A stretch of DNA of 64,000 bases from Trachythela sp. YZ-2020 (Eukaryota > Cnidaria > Anthozoa > Malacalcyonacea > Clavulariidae). The stretch is from positions 206,615 through 270,614 of the forward strand of contig JADLSH010000161.1 in NCBI GenBank assembly GCA_016169945.1. The letters run 5' to 3'. Made by a program: the position numbers and the translations under genes. A model generated the notes under the pieces. That model had not been told where the DNA came from, did no database searches, and saw only the letters and a program-made list of their open reading frames with translations. This document shows positions 1 through 13,900 of the stretch, in pieces; within the stretch, counting starts at the first letter, position 1; each line of letters begins with the position of its first letter.

Positions 1-440
1 ATGTATACATCTATGCATCTCCCCTTTCACGAGCGGCTTATACATATATGCCACTCAAAAGAGGTGCTGGTAAAAGGCGGCGTAACTACCTTACACAACA
101 ACAGTAAACTGCATCAACATAAATGTATACAAGTCTTGAATTCTGTCTCAGTAGTTCTCACTGACAGGCGGATCTTAAAGATCCACCCGAGTGAGCTATT
201 GGTAAAAGGCGGCAAGTGCCACCTTACACAAAAGCTGAGAAACAGCACAACTAAGATCAAAATTCAAGACAAACTCTATTGTTATTTCAGTCTCATTGCC
301 AATCAATACTGTTTGCAGTTAAACCTTAGTAAAGTTCACTTTTGTTCAAGATAAGTAAAATACATGCATAAAACTGTAAATCCCATTGTTTCTCCCTTAC
401 TAAACAATGACCATGCAGAATTAGAAACGAACAATACAGA
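1..440 (+). repeat. Representative satellite monomer with internal half-repeat and hairpins
   Basis: This monomer shows the internal architecture. The motif GGTAAAAGGCGG occurs twice (69-80 and 201-212), each time followed by a short inverted repeat and then ACCTTACACA. This is a degenerate internal repeat offset by about 132-133 bp. Short palindromes are TGTATACA (2-9 and 124-131), GGATCTT-A-AAGATCC (170-184), TCAGT/ACTGA just before it, and GCTG-AGAAA-CAGC near 235-247. In most other monomers the first motif is followed by GTGTAA-CCACC-TTACAC, a perfect 6-bp hairpin. The monomer may therefore have arisen from a smaller ancestral unit, but 441 is not an exact multiple of 133, so that is inference. 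Confidence 0.8.
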
Positions 441-3400
441 ATGTATACATCTATGCATCTCCCCTTTCATGAGCGGCTTATAAATACATGCCACTCAAAA
501 GAGGTGCTGGTAAAAGGCGGTGTAAACACCTTACACAACAACAGTAAACTGCATCAACATAAATGTATACAAGTCTTGAATTCTGTCTCAGTAGTTCTCA
601 CTGACAGGCGGATCTTAAAGATCCACCCGAGTGAGCTATTGGTAAAAGGCGGCAAGTGCCACTTTACACAAAAGCTGAGAAACAGCACAACTAAGATCAA
701 AATTCAAGACAAACTATATTGTTATTTCAGTCTCATTGCCAATCAATACTGTTTGCAGTTAAACCTTACTAAAGTTCACTTTTGTTCAAGATAAGTAAAA
801 TACATGGATAAAACTGTAAATCCATTGTTTCTCCCTTTACTAAACAATGACCATGCAAAATTAGAAATGAACAATACAGAATGCATACATCTATGCATCT
901 CCCCTTTCATGAGCGGCTTATACATATATGCCACTCAAAAGAGGTGCTGGTAAAAGGCGGTGTAACCACCTTACACAACAACAGTAAACTGCATCAACAT
1001 AAATGTATACAAGTCTTGAATTCTGTCTCAGTAGTTCTCACTGACAGGCGGATCTTAAAGATCCACCCGAGTGAGCTATTGGTAAAAGGCGGCAAGTGCC
1101 ACCTTACACAAAACTGAGAAACAGCACAACTAAGATCAAAATTCAAGACAAACTCTATTGTTATTTCAGTCTCATTGCCAATCAATACTGTTTGCAGTTA
1201 AACCTTAGTAAAGTTCACTTTTGTTCAAGATAAGTAAAATACATGCATAAAACTGTAAATCCCATTGTTTCTCCCTTTTACTAAACAATGACCATGCAGA
1301 ATTAGAAACGAACAATACAGAATGTATACATCTATGCATCTCCCCTTTCATGAGCGGCTTATAAATACATGCCACTCAAAAGAGGTGCTGGTAAAAGGCG
1401 GTGTAAACACCTTACACAACAACAGTAAACTGCATCAACATAAATGTATACAAGTCTTGAATTCTGTCTCAGTAGTTCTCACTGACAGGCGGATCTTAAA
1501 GATCCACCCGAGTGAGCTATTGGTAAAAGGCGGCAAGTGCCACTTTACACAAAAGCTGAGAAACAGCACAACTAAGATCAAAATTCAAGACAAACTATAT
1601 TGTTATTTCAGTCTCATTGCCAATCAATACTGTTTGCAGTTAAACCTTACTAAAGTTCACTTTTGTTCAAGATAAGTAAAATACATGGATAAAACTGTAA
1701 ATCCCATTGTTTCTCCCTTTTACTAAACAATGACCATGCAAAATTAGAAATGAACAATACAGAATGTATACATCTATGCATCTCCCTTTTCATGGCGGCT
1801 TATACATATATGCCACTCAAAAGAGGTGCTGGTAAAAGGCTGTCTAACCACCTTACACAACAACAGTAAACTGCATCAACATAAATTGTATACAAGTCTT
1901 GAATTCTGTCTCAGTAGTTCTCACTGACAGGCGGATCTTAAAGATCCACCCGAGTGAGCTATTGGTAAAGGGCGGCAAGTGCCACCTTACACAAAAGCTG
2001 AGAAACAGCACAACTAAGATCAAAATTCAAGACAAACTATATTGTTATTTCAGTCTCATTGCCAATCAATACTGTTTGCAGTTAAACCTTAGTAAAGTTC
2101 ACTTTTGTTCAAGATAAGTAAAATACATGGATAAAACGGTAAATCCCAATGTTTCTCCTTTACTAAACAATGACCATGCAAAATTAGAAATGAACAATAC
2201 AGAATGCATACATCTATGCATCTCCCATTTCATGAGCGGCTTATAAATACATGCCACTCAAAAGAGGTGCTGGTAAAAGGCGGTGTAACCACCTTACACA
2301 ACAACAGTAAACTACATCAACATAAATGTACAAGTCTTGAATTCTGTCTCAGTAGTTCTCACTGACAGGCGGATCTTAAAGATCCACCGGAGTGAGCTAT
2401 TGGTAAAAGGCGGCAAGTGCCACCTTACACAAAAGCTGAGAAACAGCACAACTAAGATCAAAATTCAAGACAAACTATATTGTTATTTCAGTCTCATTGC
2501 CAATCAATACTGTTTGCAGTTAAACCTTAGTAAAGTTCACTTTTGTTCAAGATAAGTAAAATACATGGATAAAACTGTAAATCCCATTGTTTCTCCCTTT
2601 ACTAAACAATGACCATGCAAAATTAGAAATGAACAATACAGAATGTATACATCTATGCATCTCCTTTCATGAGCGGCTTATAAATACATGCCACTCAAAA
2701 GAGGTGCTGGTAAAAGGCGGTGTAAACACCTTACACAACAACAGTAAACTGCATCAACATAAATGTATACAAGTCTTGAATTCTGTCTCAGTAGTTCTCA
2801 CTGACAGGCGGATCTTAAAGATCCACCCGAGTGAGCTATTGGTAAAAGGCGGCAAGTGCCACTTTACACAAAAGCTGAGAAACAGCACAACTAAGATCAA
2901 AATTCAAGACAAACTATATTGTTATTTCAGTCTCATTGCCAATCAATACTGTTTGCAGTTAAACCTTACTAAAGTTCACTTTTGTTCAAGATAAGTAAAA
3001 TACATGGATAAAACTGTAAATCCCATTGTTTCTCCCTTTACTAAACAATGACCATGCAAAATTAGAAATGAACAATACAGGATGTATACATCTATGCATC
3101 TCCCTTTCATGAGCGGCTTATAAATATATGCCACTCAAAAGAGGTGCTGGTAAAAGGCGGTGTAACCACCTTACACAACAACAGTAAACTGCATCAACAT
3201 AAATGTATACAAGTCTTGAATTCTGTCTCAGTAGTTCTCACTGAAAGGCGGATCTTAAAGATCCACCGGAGTGAGCTATTGGTAAAAGGCGGCAAGTGCC
3301 ACCTTACACAAAAGCTGAGAAACAGCACAACTAAGATCAAAATTCAAGACAAACTCTATTGTTATTTCAGTCTCATTGCCAATCAATACTGTTTGCAGTT

Positions 3401-6400
3401 AAACCTTAGTAAAGTTCACTTTTGTTCAAGATAAGTAAAATACATGCATAAAACTGTAAATCCCATTGTTTCTCCCTTTTACTAAACAATGACCATGCAA
3501 AATTAGAAATGAACAATACAGAATGTACACATCTATGCATCTCCTTTCATGAGCGGCTTATACATATACATGCCACTCAAAAGAGGTGCTGGTAAAAGGC
3601 GGTGTAAACACCTTACACAACAACAGTAAACTGCATCAACATAAATGTATACAAGTCTTGAATTCTGTCTCAGTAGTTCTCACTGACAGGCGGATCTTAA
3701 AGATCCACCCGAGTGAGCTATTGGTAAAAGGCGGCAAGTGCCACTTACACAAAAGCTGAGAAACAGCACAACTAAGATCAAAATTCAAGACAAACTATAT
3801 TGTTATTTCAGTCTCATTGCCAATCAATACTGTTTGCAGTTAAACCTTACTAAAGTTCACTTTTGTTCAAGATAAGTAAAATACATGGATAAAACTGTAA
3901 ATCCCATTGTTTCTCCCTTTTACTAAACAATGACCATGCAAAATTAGAAATGAACAATACAGGATGTATACATCTATGCATCTCCCCTTTCATGAGCGGC
4001 TTATAAATACATGCCACTCAAAAGAGGTGCTGGTAAAAGGCGGCGTAACTACCTTACACAACACCAGTAAACTGCATCAACATAAATGTATACAAGTCTT
4101 GAATTCTGTCTCAGTAGTTCTCACTGACAGGCGGATCTTAAAGATCCACCCGAGTGAGCTATTGGTAAAAGGCGGCAAGTGCCACCTTACACAAAAGCTG
4201 AGAAACAGCACAACTAAGATCAAAATTCAAGACAAACTATATTGTTATTTCAGTCTCATTGCCAATCAATACTGTTTGCAGTTAAACCTTACTAAAGTTC
4301 ACTTTTGTTCAAGATAAGTAAAATACATGGATAAAACTGTAAATCCCATTGTTTCTCCCTTTTACTAAACAATGACCATGCAAAATTAGAATTGAACAAT
4401 ACAGAATGTATACATCTATGCATCTCCTTTCATGAGCGGCTTATAAATACATGCCACTCAAAAGAGGTGCTGGTAAAAGGCGGTGTAACCACCTTACACA
4501 ACAACAGTAAACTGCATCAACATAAATGTATACAAGTCTTGAATTCTGTCTCAGTAGTTCTCACTGACAGGCGGATCTTAAAGATCCACCTGAGTGAGCT
4601 ATTGGTAAAAGGCGGCAAGTGCCACTTACACAAAAGCTGAGAAACAGCACAACTAAGATCAAAATTCAAGACAAACTATATTGTTATTTCAGTCTCATTG
4701 CCAATCAATACTGTTTGCAGTTAAACCTTACTAAAGTTCACTTTTGTTCAAGATAAGTAAAATACATGGATAAAACTGTAAATCCCATTGTTTCTCCCTT
4801 TTACTAAACAATGACCATGCAAAATTAGAAATGAACAATACAGAATGTATACATCTATGCATCTCCCTTTCATGAGCGGCTTATAAATATATGCCACTCA
4901 AAAGAGGTGCTGGTAAAAGGCGGTGTAACCACCTTACACAACAACAGTAAACTGCATCAACATAAATGTATACAAGTCTTGAATTCTGTCTCAGTAGTTC
5001 TCACTGACAGGCGGATCTTAAAGATCCACCCGAGTGAGCTATTGGTAAAAGGCGGCAAGTGCCACTTTACACAAAAGCTGAGAAACAGCACAACTAAGAT
5101 CAAAATTCAAGACAAACTATATTGTTATTTCAGTCTCATTGCCAATCAATACTGTTTGCAGTTAAACCTTACTAAAGTTCACTTTTGTTCAAGATAAGTA
5201 AAATACATGGATAAAACTGTAAATCCCATTGTTTCTCCCTTTTACTAAACAATGACCATGCAAAATTAGAAATGAACATACAGGATGTATACATCTATGC
5301 ATCTCCCCTTTCATGAGCGGCTTATAAATACATGCCACTCAAAAGAGGTGCTGGTAAAAGGCGGCGTAACTACCTTACACAACACCAGTAAACTGCATCA
5401 ATATAAATGTATACAAGTCTTGAATTCTGTCTCAGTAGTTCTCACTGACAGGCGGATCTTGAAGATCCACCTGAGTGAGCTATTGGTAAAAGGCGGCAAG
5501 TGCCACCTTACACAAAAGCTGAGAAACAGCACAACTAAGATCAAAATTCAAGACAAACTATATTGTTATTTCAGTCTCATTGCCAATCAATACTGTTTGC
5601 AGTTAAACCTTAGTAAAGTTCACTTTTGTTCAAGATAAGTAAAATACATGCATAAAACTGTAAATCCCATTGTTTCGCCCTTATACTAAATTATGACCAT
5701 GCAAAATTAGAAATGAACAATACAGAATGTATACATTTATGGATCTGCCCTTTCATGAGCGGCTTATAAATACATGCCACTCAAAAGAGGTGCTGGTAAA
5801 AGGCGGTGTAACCACCTTACACAACAACAGTAAACTGCATCAACATAAATGTATACAAGTCTTGAATTCTGTCTCAGTAGTTCTCACTGACAGGCGGATC
5901 TTAAAGATCCACCCGAGTGAGCTATTGGTAAAAGGCGGCAAGTGCCACCTTACACAAAAGCTGAGAAACAGCACAACTAAGATCAAAATTCAAGACAAAC
6001 TATATTGTTATTTCAGTCTCATTGCCAATCAATACTGTTTGCAGTTAAACCTTAGTAAAGTTCACTTTTGTTCAAGATAAGTAAAATACATGGATAAAAC
6101 TGTAAATCCCATTGTTTCTCCCTTATACTAAACAATGCCCATGCAAAATTAGAAATGAACAATACAGAATGTATACATTTATGGATCTGCCCTTTCATGA
6201 GCGGCTTATAAATACATGCCACTCAAAAGAGGTGCTGGTAAAAGGCGGTGTAACCACCTTACACAACAACAGTAAACTGCATCAACATAAATGTATGCAA
6301 GTCTTGAATTCTGTCTCAGTAGTTCTCACTGACAGGCGGATCTTAAAGATCCACCTTTGTGTGCTATTGGTAAAAGGCGGCAAGTGCCACCTTACACAAA

Positions 6401-7488
6401 AGCTGAGAAACAGCACAACTAAGATCAAAATTCAAGACAAACTATATTGTTATTTCAGTCTCATTGCCAATCAATACTGTTTGCAGTTAAACCTTAGTAA
6501 AGTTCACTTTTGTTCAAGATAAGTAAAATACATGGATAAAACTGTAAATCCCATTATTTCTCCGTTTTACTAAACAATGACCATGCAAAATTAGAAATGA
6601 ACAATACAGAATGTATACATCTATGCATCTCCCTTTCATGAGCGGCTTATAAATACATGGCACTCAAAAGAGGTGCTGGTAAAAGGCGGTGTAACCACCT
6701 TACACAACAACAGTAAACTGCATCAGCATAAATGTATGCAAGTCTTGAATGCTGTCTCAGTAGTTCTCACTGACAGGCGGATCTTAAAGATCCACCGGAG
6801 TGAGCTATTGGTAAAAGGCGGCAAGTGCCACTTTACACAAAAGCTGAGAAACAGCACAACTAAGATCAAAATTCAAGACAAACTATATTGTTATTTCAGT
6901 CTCATTGCCAATCAATACTGTTTGCAGTTAAACCTTACTAAAGTTCACTTTTGTTCAAGATAAGTAAAATACATGGATAAAACTGTAAATCCCATTGTTT
7001 CTCCCTTTACTAAACAATGACCATGCAAAATTAGAAACGAACAATACAGAATGTATACATCTATGCATCTCCCCTTTCATGAGCGGCTTATAAATACATG
7101 CCACTCAAAAGAGGTGCTGGTAAAAGGCGGCGTAACTACCTTACACAACAACAGTAAACTGCATCAACATAAATGTATACAAGTCTTGAATTCTGTCTCA
7201 GTAGTTCTCACTGACAGGCGGATCTTAAAGATCCACCCGAGTGAGCTATTGGTAAAAGGCGGCAAGTGCCACTTTACACAAAAGCTGAGAAACAGCACAA
7301 TTAAGATCAAAATTCAAGACAAACTATATTGTTATTTCAGTCTCATTGCCAATCAATACTGTTTGCAGTTAAACCTTAGTAAAGTTCACTTTTGTTCAAG
7401 ATAAGTAAAATACATGGATAAAACTGTAAATCCCATTGTTTCTCCCTTTTACTAAACAATGCCCATGCAAAATTAGAAATGAACAATA

Positions 7489-7930
7489 CAGAATGTATAC
7501 ATCTATGCATCTCCACTTTCATGAGCGGCTTATAAATACATGCCACTCAAAAGAGGTGCTGGTAAAAGGCTGTCTAACCACCTTACACAACAACAGTAAA
7601 CTGCATCAACATAAATGTATGCAAGTCTTGAATTCTGATTCAGTAGTTCTCACTGACAGGCGGATCTTAAAGATCCACCCGAATGAGCTATTGGTAAAAG
7701 GCGGCAAGTGCACCTTACACAAAAGCTGAGAAACAGCACAACTAAGATCAAAATTCAAGACAAACTATATTGTTATTTCAGTCTCATTGCCAATCAATAC
7801 TGTTTGCAGTTAAACCTTACTAAAGTTCACTTTTGTTCAAGATAAGTAAAATACATGGATAAAACTGTAAATCCCATTGTTTCTCCCTTTTACTAAACAA
7901 TGACCATGCAAAATTAGAAATGAACAATAC
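7489..7930 (+). repeat. Distinct satellite monomer repeated four monomers later
   Basis: This monomer carries an unusual set of linked variants: CTCCACTTTC, GGCTGTCTAACC, GTATGCAAG, CTGATTCAG, CCGAATGAG and AAGTGCACC. The same combination recurs in the monomer starting near 9255, an offset of 1,766 bp or four monomers. The neighbouring monomers do not match as well, so the copied tract is about one monomer long or the rest has been overwritten by conversion. Confidence 0.7.
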
Positions 7931-10900
7931 AGAATGTATACATCTATGCATCTCCCCTTTCATGAGCGGCTTATACATATATGCCACTCAAAAGAGGTGC
8001 TGGTAAAAGGCGGTGTAACCACCTTACACAACAACAGTAAACTGCATCAACATAAATGTATACAAGTCTTGAATTCTGTCTCAGTAGTTCTCACTGACAG
8101 GCGGATCTTAAAGATCCACCCGAGTGAGCTATTGGTAAAAGGCGGCAAGTGCCACTTACACAAAAGCTGAGAAACAGCACAACTAAGATCAAAATTCAAG
8201 ACAAACTATATTGTTATTTCAGTCTCATTGCCAATCAATACTGTTTGCAGTTAAACCTTACTAAATTTCACTTTTGTTCAAGATAAGTAAAATACATGGA
8301 TAAAACTGTATATCCCATTGTTTCTCCCTTTTAATAAACAGTGACCATGCAGAATTAGAAACGAACAGTACAGAATGTATACATCTATGCATCTCCCCTT
8401 TCATGAGCGGCTTATAAATACATGCCACTCAAAAGAGGTGCTGGTAAAAGGCGGTGTAACCACCTTACACAACAACAGTAAACTGCATCAACATAAATGT
8501 ATACAAGTCTTGAATTCTGTCTCAGTAGTTCTCACTGACAGGCGGATCTTAAAGATCCACCCGAGTGAGCTATTGGTAAAAGGCGGCAAGTGCCACCTTA
8601 CACAAAAGCTGAGAAACAGCACAACTAAGATCAAAATTCAAGACAAACTATATTGTTATTTCAGTCTCATTGCCAATCAATACTGTTTGCAGTTAAACCT
8701 TAGTAAAGTTCACTTTTGTTCAAGATAAGTAAAATACATGGATAAAACTGTAAATCCCATTGTTTCTCCCTTTTACTAAACAATGACCATGCAAAATTAG
8801 AAATGAACAATACAGAATGTATACATCTATGCATCTCCACTTTCATGAGCGGCTTATAAATACATGCCACTCAAAAGAGGTGCTGGTAAAAGGCGGTGTA
8901 ACCACCTTACACAACAACAGTAAACTGCATCAACATAAATGTATACAAGTCTTGAATTCTGTCTCAGTAGTTCTCACTGACAGGCGGATCTTAAAGATCC
9001 ACCCGAGTGAGCTATTGGTAAAAGGCGGCAAGTGCCACCTTACACAAAAGCTGAGAAACAGCACAACTAAGATCAAAATTCAAGACAAACTATATTGTTA
9101 TTTCAGTCTCATTGCCAATCAATACTGTTTGCAGTTAAACCTTAGTAAAGTTCACTTTTGTTCAAGATAAGTAAAATACATGGATAAAACTGTAAATCCC
9201 ATTGTTTCTCCCTTTTACTAAACAATGCCCATGCAAAATTAGAAATGAACAATACAGAATGTATACATCTATGCATCTCCACTTTCATGAGCGGCTTATA
9301 AATACATGCCACTCAAAAGAGGTGCTGGTAAAAGGCTGTCTAACCACCTTACACAACAACAGTAAACTGCATCAACATAAATGTATGCAAGTCTTGAATT
9401 CTGATTCAGTAGTTCTCACTGACAGGCGGATCTTAAAGATCCACCCGAATGAGCTATTGGTAAAAGGCGGCAAGTGCACCTTACACAAAAGCTGAGAAAC
9501 AGCACAACTAAGATCAAAATTCAAGACAAACTATATTGTTATTTCAGTCTCATTGCCAATCAATACTGTTTGCAGTTAAACCTTAGTAAAGTTCACTTTT
9601 GTTCAAGATAAGTAAAATACATGGATAAAACTGTAAATCCCATTGTTTCTCCCTTTTACTAAACAATGACCATGCAAAATTAGAAATGAACAATACAGAA
9701 TGTATACATCTATGCATCTCCCCTTTCATGAGCGGCTTATAAATATATGCCACTCAAAAGAGGTGCTGGTAAAAGGCGGTGTAACCACCTTACACAACAA
9801 CAGTAAACTGCATCAACATAAATGTATACAAGTCTTGAATTCTGTCTCAGTAGTTCTCACTGACAGGCGGATCTTAAAGATCCACCCGAGTGAGCTATTG
9901 GTAAAAGGCGGCAAGTGCCACCTTACACAAAAGCTGAGAAACAGCACAACTAAGATCAAAATTCAAGACAAACTCTATTGTTATTTCAGTCTCATTGCCA
10001 ATCAATACTGTTTGCAGTTAAACCTTAGTAAAGTTCACTTTTGTTCAAGATAAGTAAAATACATGCATAAAACTGTAAATCCCATTGTTTCTCCCTTTTA
10101 CTAAACAATGACCATGCAAAATTAGAAATGAACAATACAGAATGTATACATCTATGCATCTCCCCTTTCATGAGCGGCTTATAAATACATGCCACTCAAA
10201 AGAGGTGCTGGTAAAAGGCGGTGTAACCACCTTACACAACAACAGTAAACTGCATCAACATAAATGTATGCAAGTCTTGAATTCTGTCTCAGTAGTTCTC
10301 ACTGACAGGCGGATCTTAAAGATCCACCCGAGTGAGCTATTGGTAAAAGGCGGCAAGTGCCACCTTACACAAAAGCTGAGAAACAGCACAACTAAGATCA
10401 AAATTCAAGACAAACTATATTGTTATTTCAGTCTCATTGCCAATCAATACTGTTTGCAGTTAAACCTTACTAAAGTTCACTTTTGTTCAAGATAAGTAAA
10501 ATACATGGATAAAACTGTAAATCCCATTGTTTCTCCCTTTTACTAAACAATGACCATGCAAAATTAGAAATGAACAATACAGAATGTATACATCTATGCA
10601 TCTCCCCTTTCATGAGCGGCTTATACATATATGCCACTCAAAAGAGGTGCTGGTAAAAGGCGGTGTAACCACCTTACACAACAACAGTAAACTGCATCAA
10701 CATAAATGTATGCAAGTCTTGAATTCTGTCTCAGTAGTTCTCACTGACAGGCGGATCTTAAAGATCCACCCGAGTGAGCTATTGGTAAAAGGCGGCAAGT
10801 GCCACCTTACACAAAAGCTGAGAAACAGCACAACTAAGATCAAAATTCAAGACAAACTCTATTGTTATTTCAGTCTCATTGCCAATCAATACTGTTTGCA

Positions 10901-13900
10901 GTTAAACCTTAGTAAAGTTCACTTTTGTTCAAGATAAGTAAAATACATGCATAAAACTGTAAATCCCATTGTTTCTCCCTTTTACTAAACAATGACCATG
11001 CAAAATTAGAAATGAACAATACAGAATGTATACATCTATGCTTCTCCCATTTCATGAGCGGCTTATAAATACATGCCACTCAAAAGAGGTGCTGGCAAAA
11101 GGCGTGTAACCACCTTACACAACAACAGTAAACTGCATCAACATAAATGTATACAAGTCTTGAATTCTGTCTCAGTAGTTCTCACTGACAGGCGGATCTT
11201 AAAGATCCACCCGAGTGACCTATTGGTAAAAGGCGGCAAGTGCCACTTTACACAAAAGCTGAGAAACAGCACAACTAAGATCAAAATTCAAGACAAACTA
11301 TATTGTTATTTCAGTCTCATTGCCAATCAATACTGTTTGCAGTTAAACCTTACTAAAGTTCACTTTTGTTCAAGATAAGTAAAATACATGGATAAAACTG
11401 TAAATCCCATTGTTTCTCCCTTTTACTAAACTATGACCATGCAAAATTAGAAACGAACAATACAGAATGTATACATCTATGCATCTCGCCTTTCATGAGC
11501 GGCTTATACATATATGCCACTCAAAAGAGGTGCTGGTAAAAGGCGGTGTAACCACCTTACACAACAACAGTAAACTGCATCAACATAAATGTATACAAGT
11601 CTTGAATTCTGTCTCAGTAGTTCTCACTGACAGGCGGATCTTAAAGATCCACCCGAGTGAGCTATTGGTAAAAGGCGGCAAGTGCCACCTTACACAAAAG
11701 CTGAGAAACAGCACAACTAAGATCAAAATTCAAGACAAACTATATTGTTATTTCAGTCTCATTGCCAATCAATACTGTTTGCAGTTAAACCTTACTAAAG
11801 TTCACTTTTGTTCAAGATAAGTAAAATACATGGATAAAACTGTAAATCCCATTGTTTCTCCCTTTTACTAAACAATGACCATGCAAAATTAGAAATGAAC
11901 AATACAGAATGTATACATCTATGCATCTAAACTTTCATGAGCGGCTTATAAATACATGCCACTCAAAAGAGGTGCTGGTAAAAGGCGGTGTAACCACCTT
12001 ACACAACAACAGTAAACTGCATCAACATAAATGTATACAAGTCTTGAATTCTGTCTCAGTAGTTCTCACTGACAGGCGGATCTTAAAGATCCACCCGAGT
12101 GAGCTATTGGTAAAAGGCGGCAAGTGCCACTTTACACAAAAGCTGAGAAACAGCACAACTAAGATCAAAATTCAAGACAAACTATATTGTTATTTCAGTC
12201 TCATTGCCAATCAATACTGTTTGCAGTTAAACCTTACTAAAGTTCACTTTTGTTCAAGATAAGTAAAATACATGCATAAAACTGTAAATCCCATTGTTTC
12301 TCCCTTTTACTAAACAATGACCAAGCAGAATTAGAAATGAAAAATACAGAATTTATACATCTATTCATCTAATCTTTCATGAGCGGCTTATAAATATATG
12401 CCACTCAAAAGAGGTGCTGGTAAAAGGCGGTGTAACCACCTTACACAACAACAGTAAACTGCATCAACATAAATGTATACAAGTCTTGAATTCTGTCTCA
12501 GTAGTTCTCACTGACAGGCGGATCTTAAAGATCCACCCGAGTGAGCTATTGGTAAAAGGCGGCAAGTGCCACCTTACACAAAAGCTGAGAAACAGCACAA
12601 CTAAGATCAAAATTCAAGACAAACTATATTGTTATTTCAGTCTCATTGCCAATCAATACTGTTTGCAGTTAAACCTTAGTAAAGTTCACTTTTGTTCAAG
12701 ATAAGTAAAATACATGCATAAAACTGTAAATCCCATTGTTTCTCCCTTTACTAAACTATGACCATGCAAAATTAGAAACGAACAATACAGAATGTATACA
12801 TCTACGCATCTCCCCTTTCATGAGCGGCGTATAAATACATGCCACTCAAAAGAGGTGCTGGTAAAAGGCGGCGTAACTACCTTACACAACAACAGTAAAC
12901 TGGATCAACATAAATATATACAAGCCTTGAATTCTGTCTCAGTAGTTCTCACTGACAGGCGGATCTTAAAGATCGACCGGGTGACCTATTGGTAAAAGGC
13001 GGCAAGTGCCACCTTACTCAAAAGCTGAGAAACAGCACAACTAAGATCAAAATTCAAGACAAACTATATTGTTATTTCAGTCTCATTGCCAATCAATACT
13101 GTTTGCAGTTAAACCTTAGTAAAGTTCACTTTTGTTCAAGATAAGTAAAATACATGGATAAAACTGGAAATCCCATCGTTTCGCCCTTTACTAAACAATG
13201 ACCATGCAAAATTAGAAATGAACATTACAGAATGTATACATCTATGCATCTCGCCTTTCATGAGCGGCTTATAAATACATGCCACTCAAAAGAGGTGCTG
13301 GTAAAAGGCGGTGTAACCACCTTACACAACAACAGTAAACTGCATCAACATAAATGTATACAAGTCTTGAATTCTGTCTCAGTAGTTCTCACTGAAAGGC
13401 GGATCTTAAAGATCCACCGGAGTGAGCTATTGGTAAAAGGCGGCAAGTGCCACCTTACACAAAAGCTGAGAAACAGCACAACTAAGATCAAAATTCAAGA
13501 CAAACTCTATTGTTATTTCAGTCTCATTGCCAATCAATACTGTTTGCAGTTAAACCTTAGTAAAGTTCACTTTTGTTCAAGATAAGTAAAATACATGCAT
13601 AAAACTGTAAATCCCATTGTTTCTCCCTTTTACTAAACAATGACCATGCAGAATTAGAAACGAACAATACAGAATGTATACATCTATGCATCTCCTTTCA
13701 TGAGCGGCTTATAAATACATGCCACTCAAAAGAGGTGCTGGTAAAAGGCGGTGTAAACACCTTACACAACAACAGTAAACTGCATCAACATAAATGTATA
13801 CAAGTCTTGAATTCTGTCTCAGTAGTTCTCACTGACAGGCGGATCTTAAAGATCCACCCGAGTGACCTATTGGTAAAAGGCGGCAAGTGCCACCTTACAC

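Noticed and set aside
1..440. Hammerhead ribozyme in the satellite
   Set aside because: I looked for CTGATGA and GAAAC cores on both strands. Only CTGACAGG and CTGAGAAAC occur, without the required arrangement.
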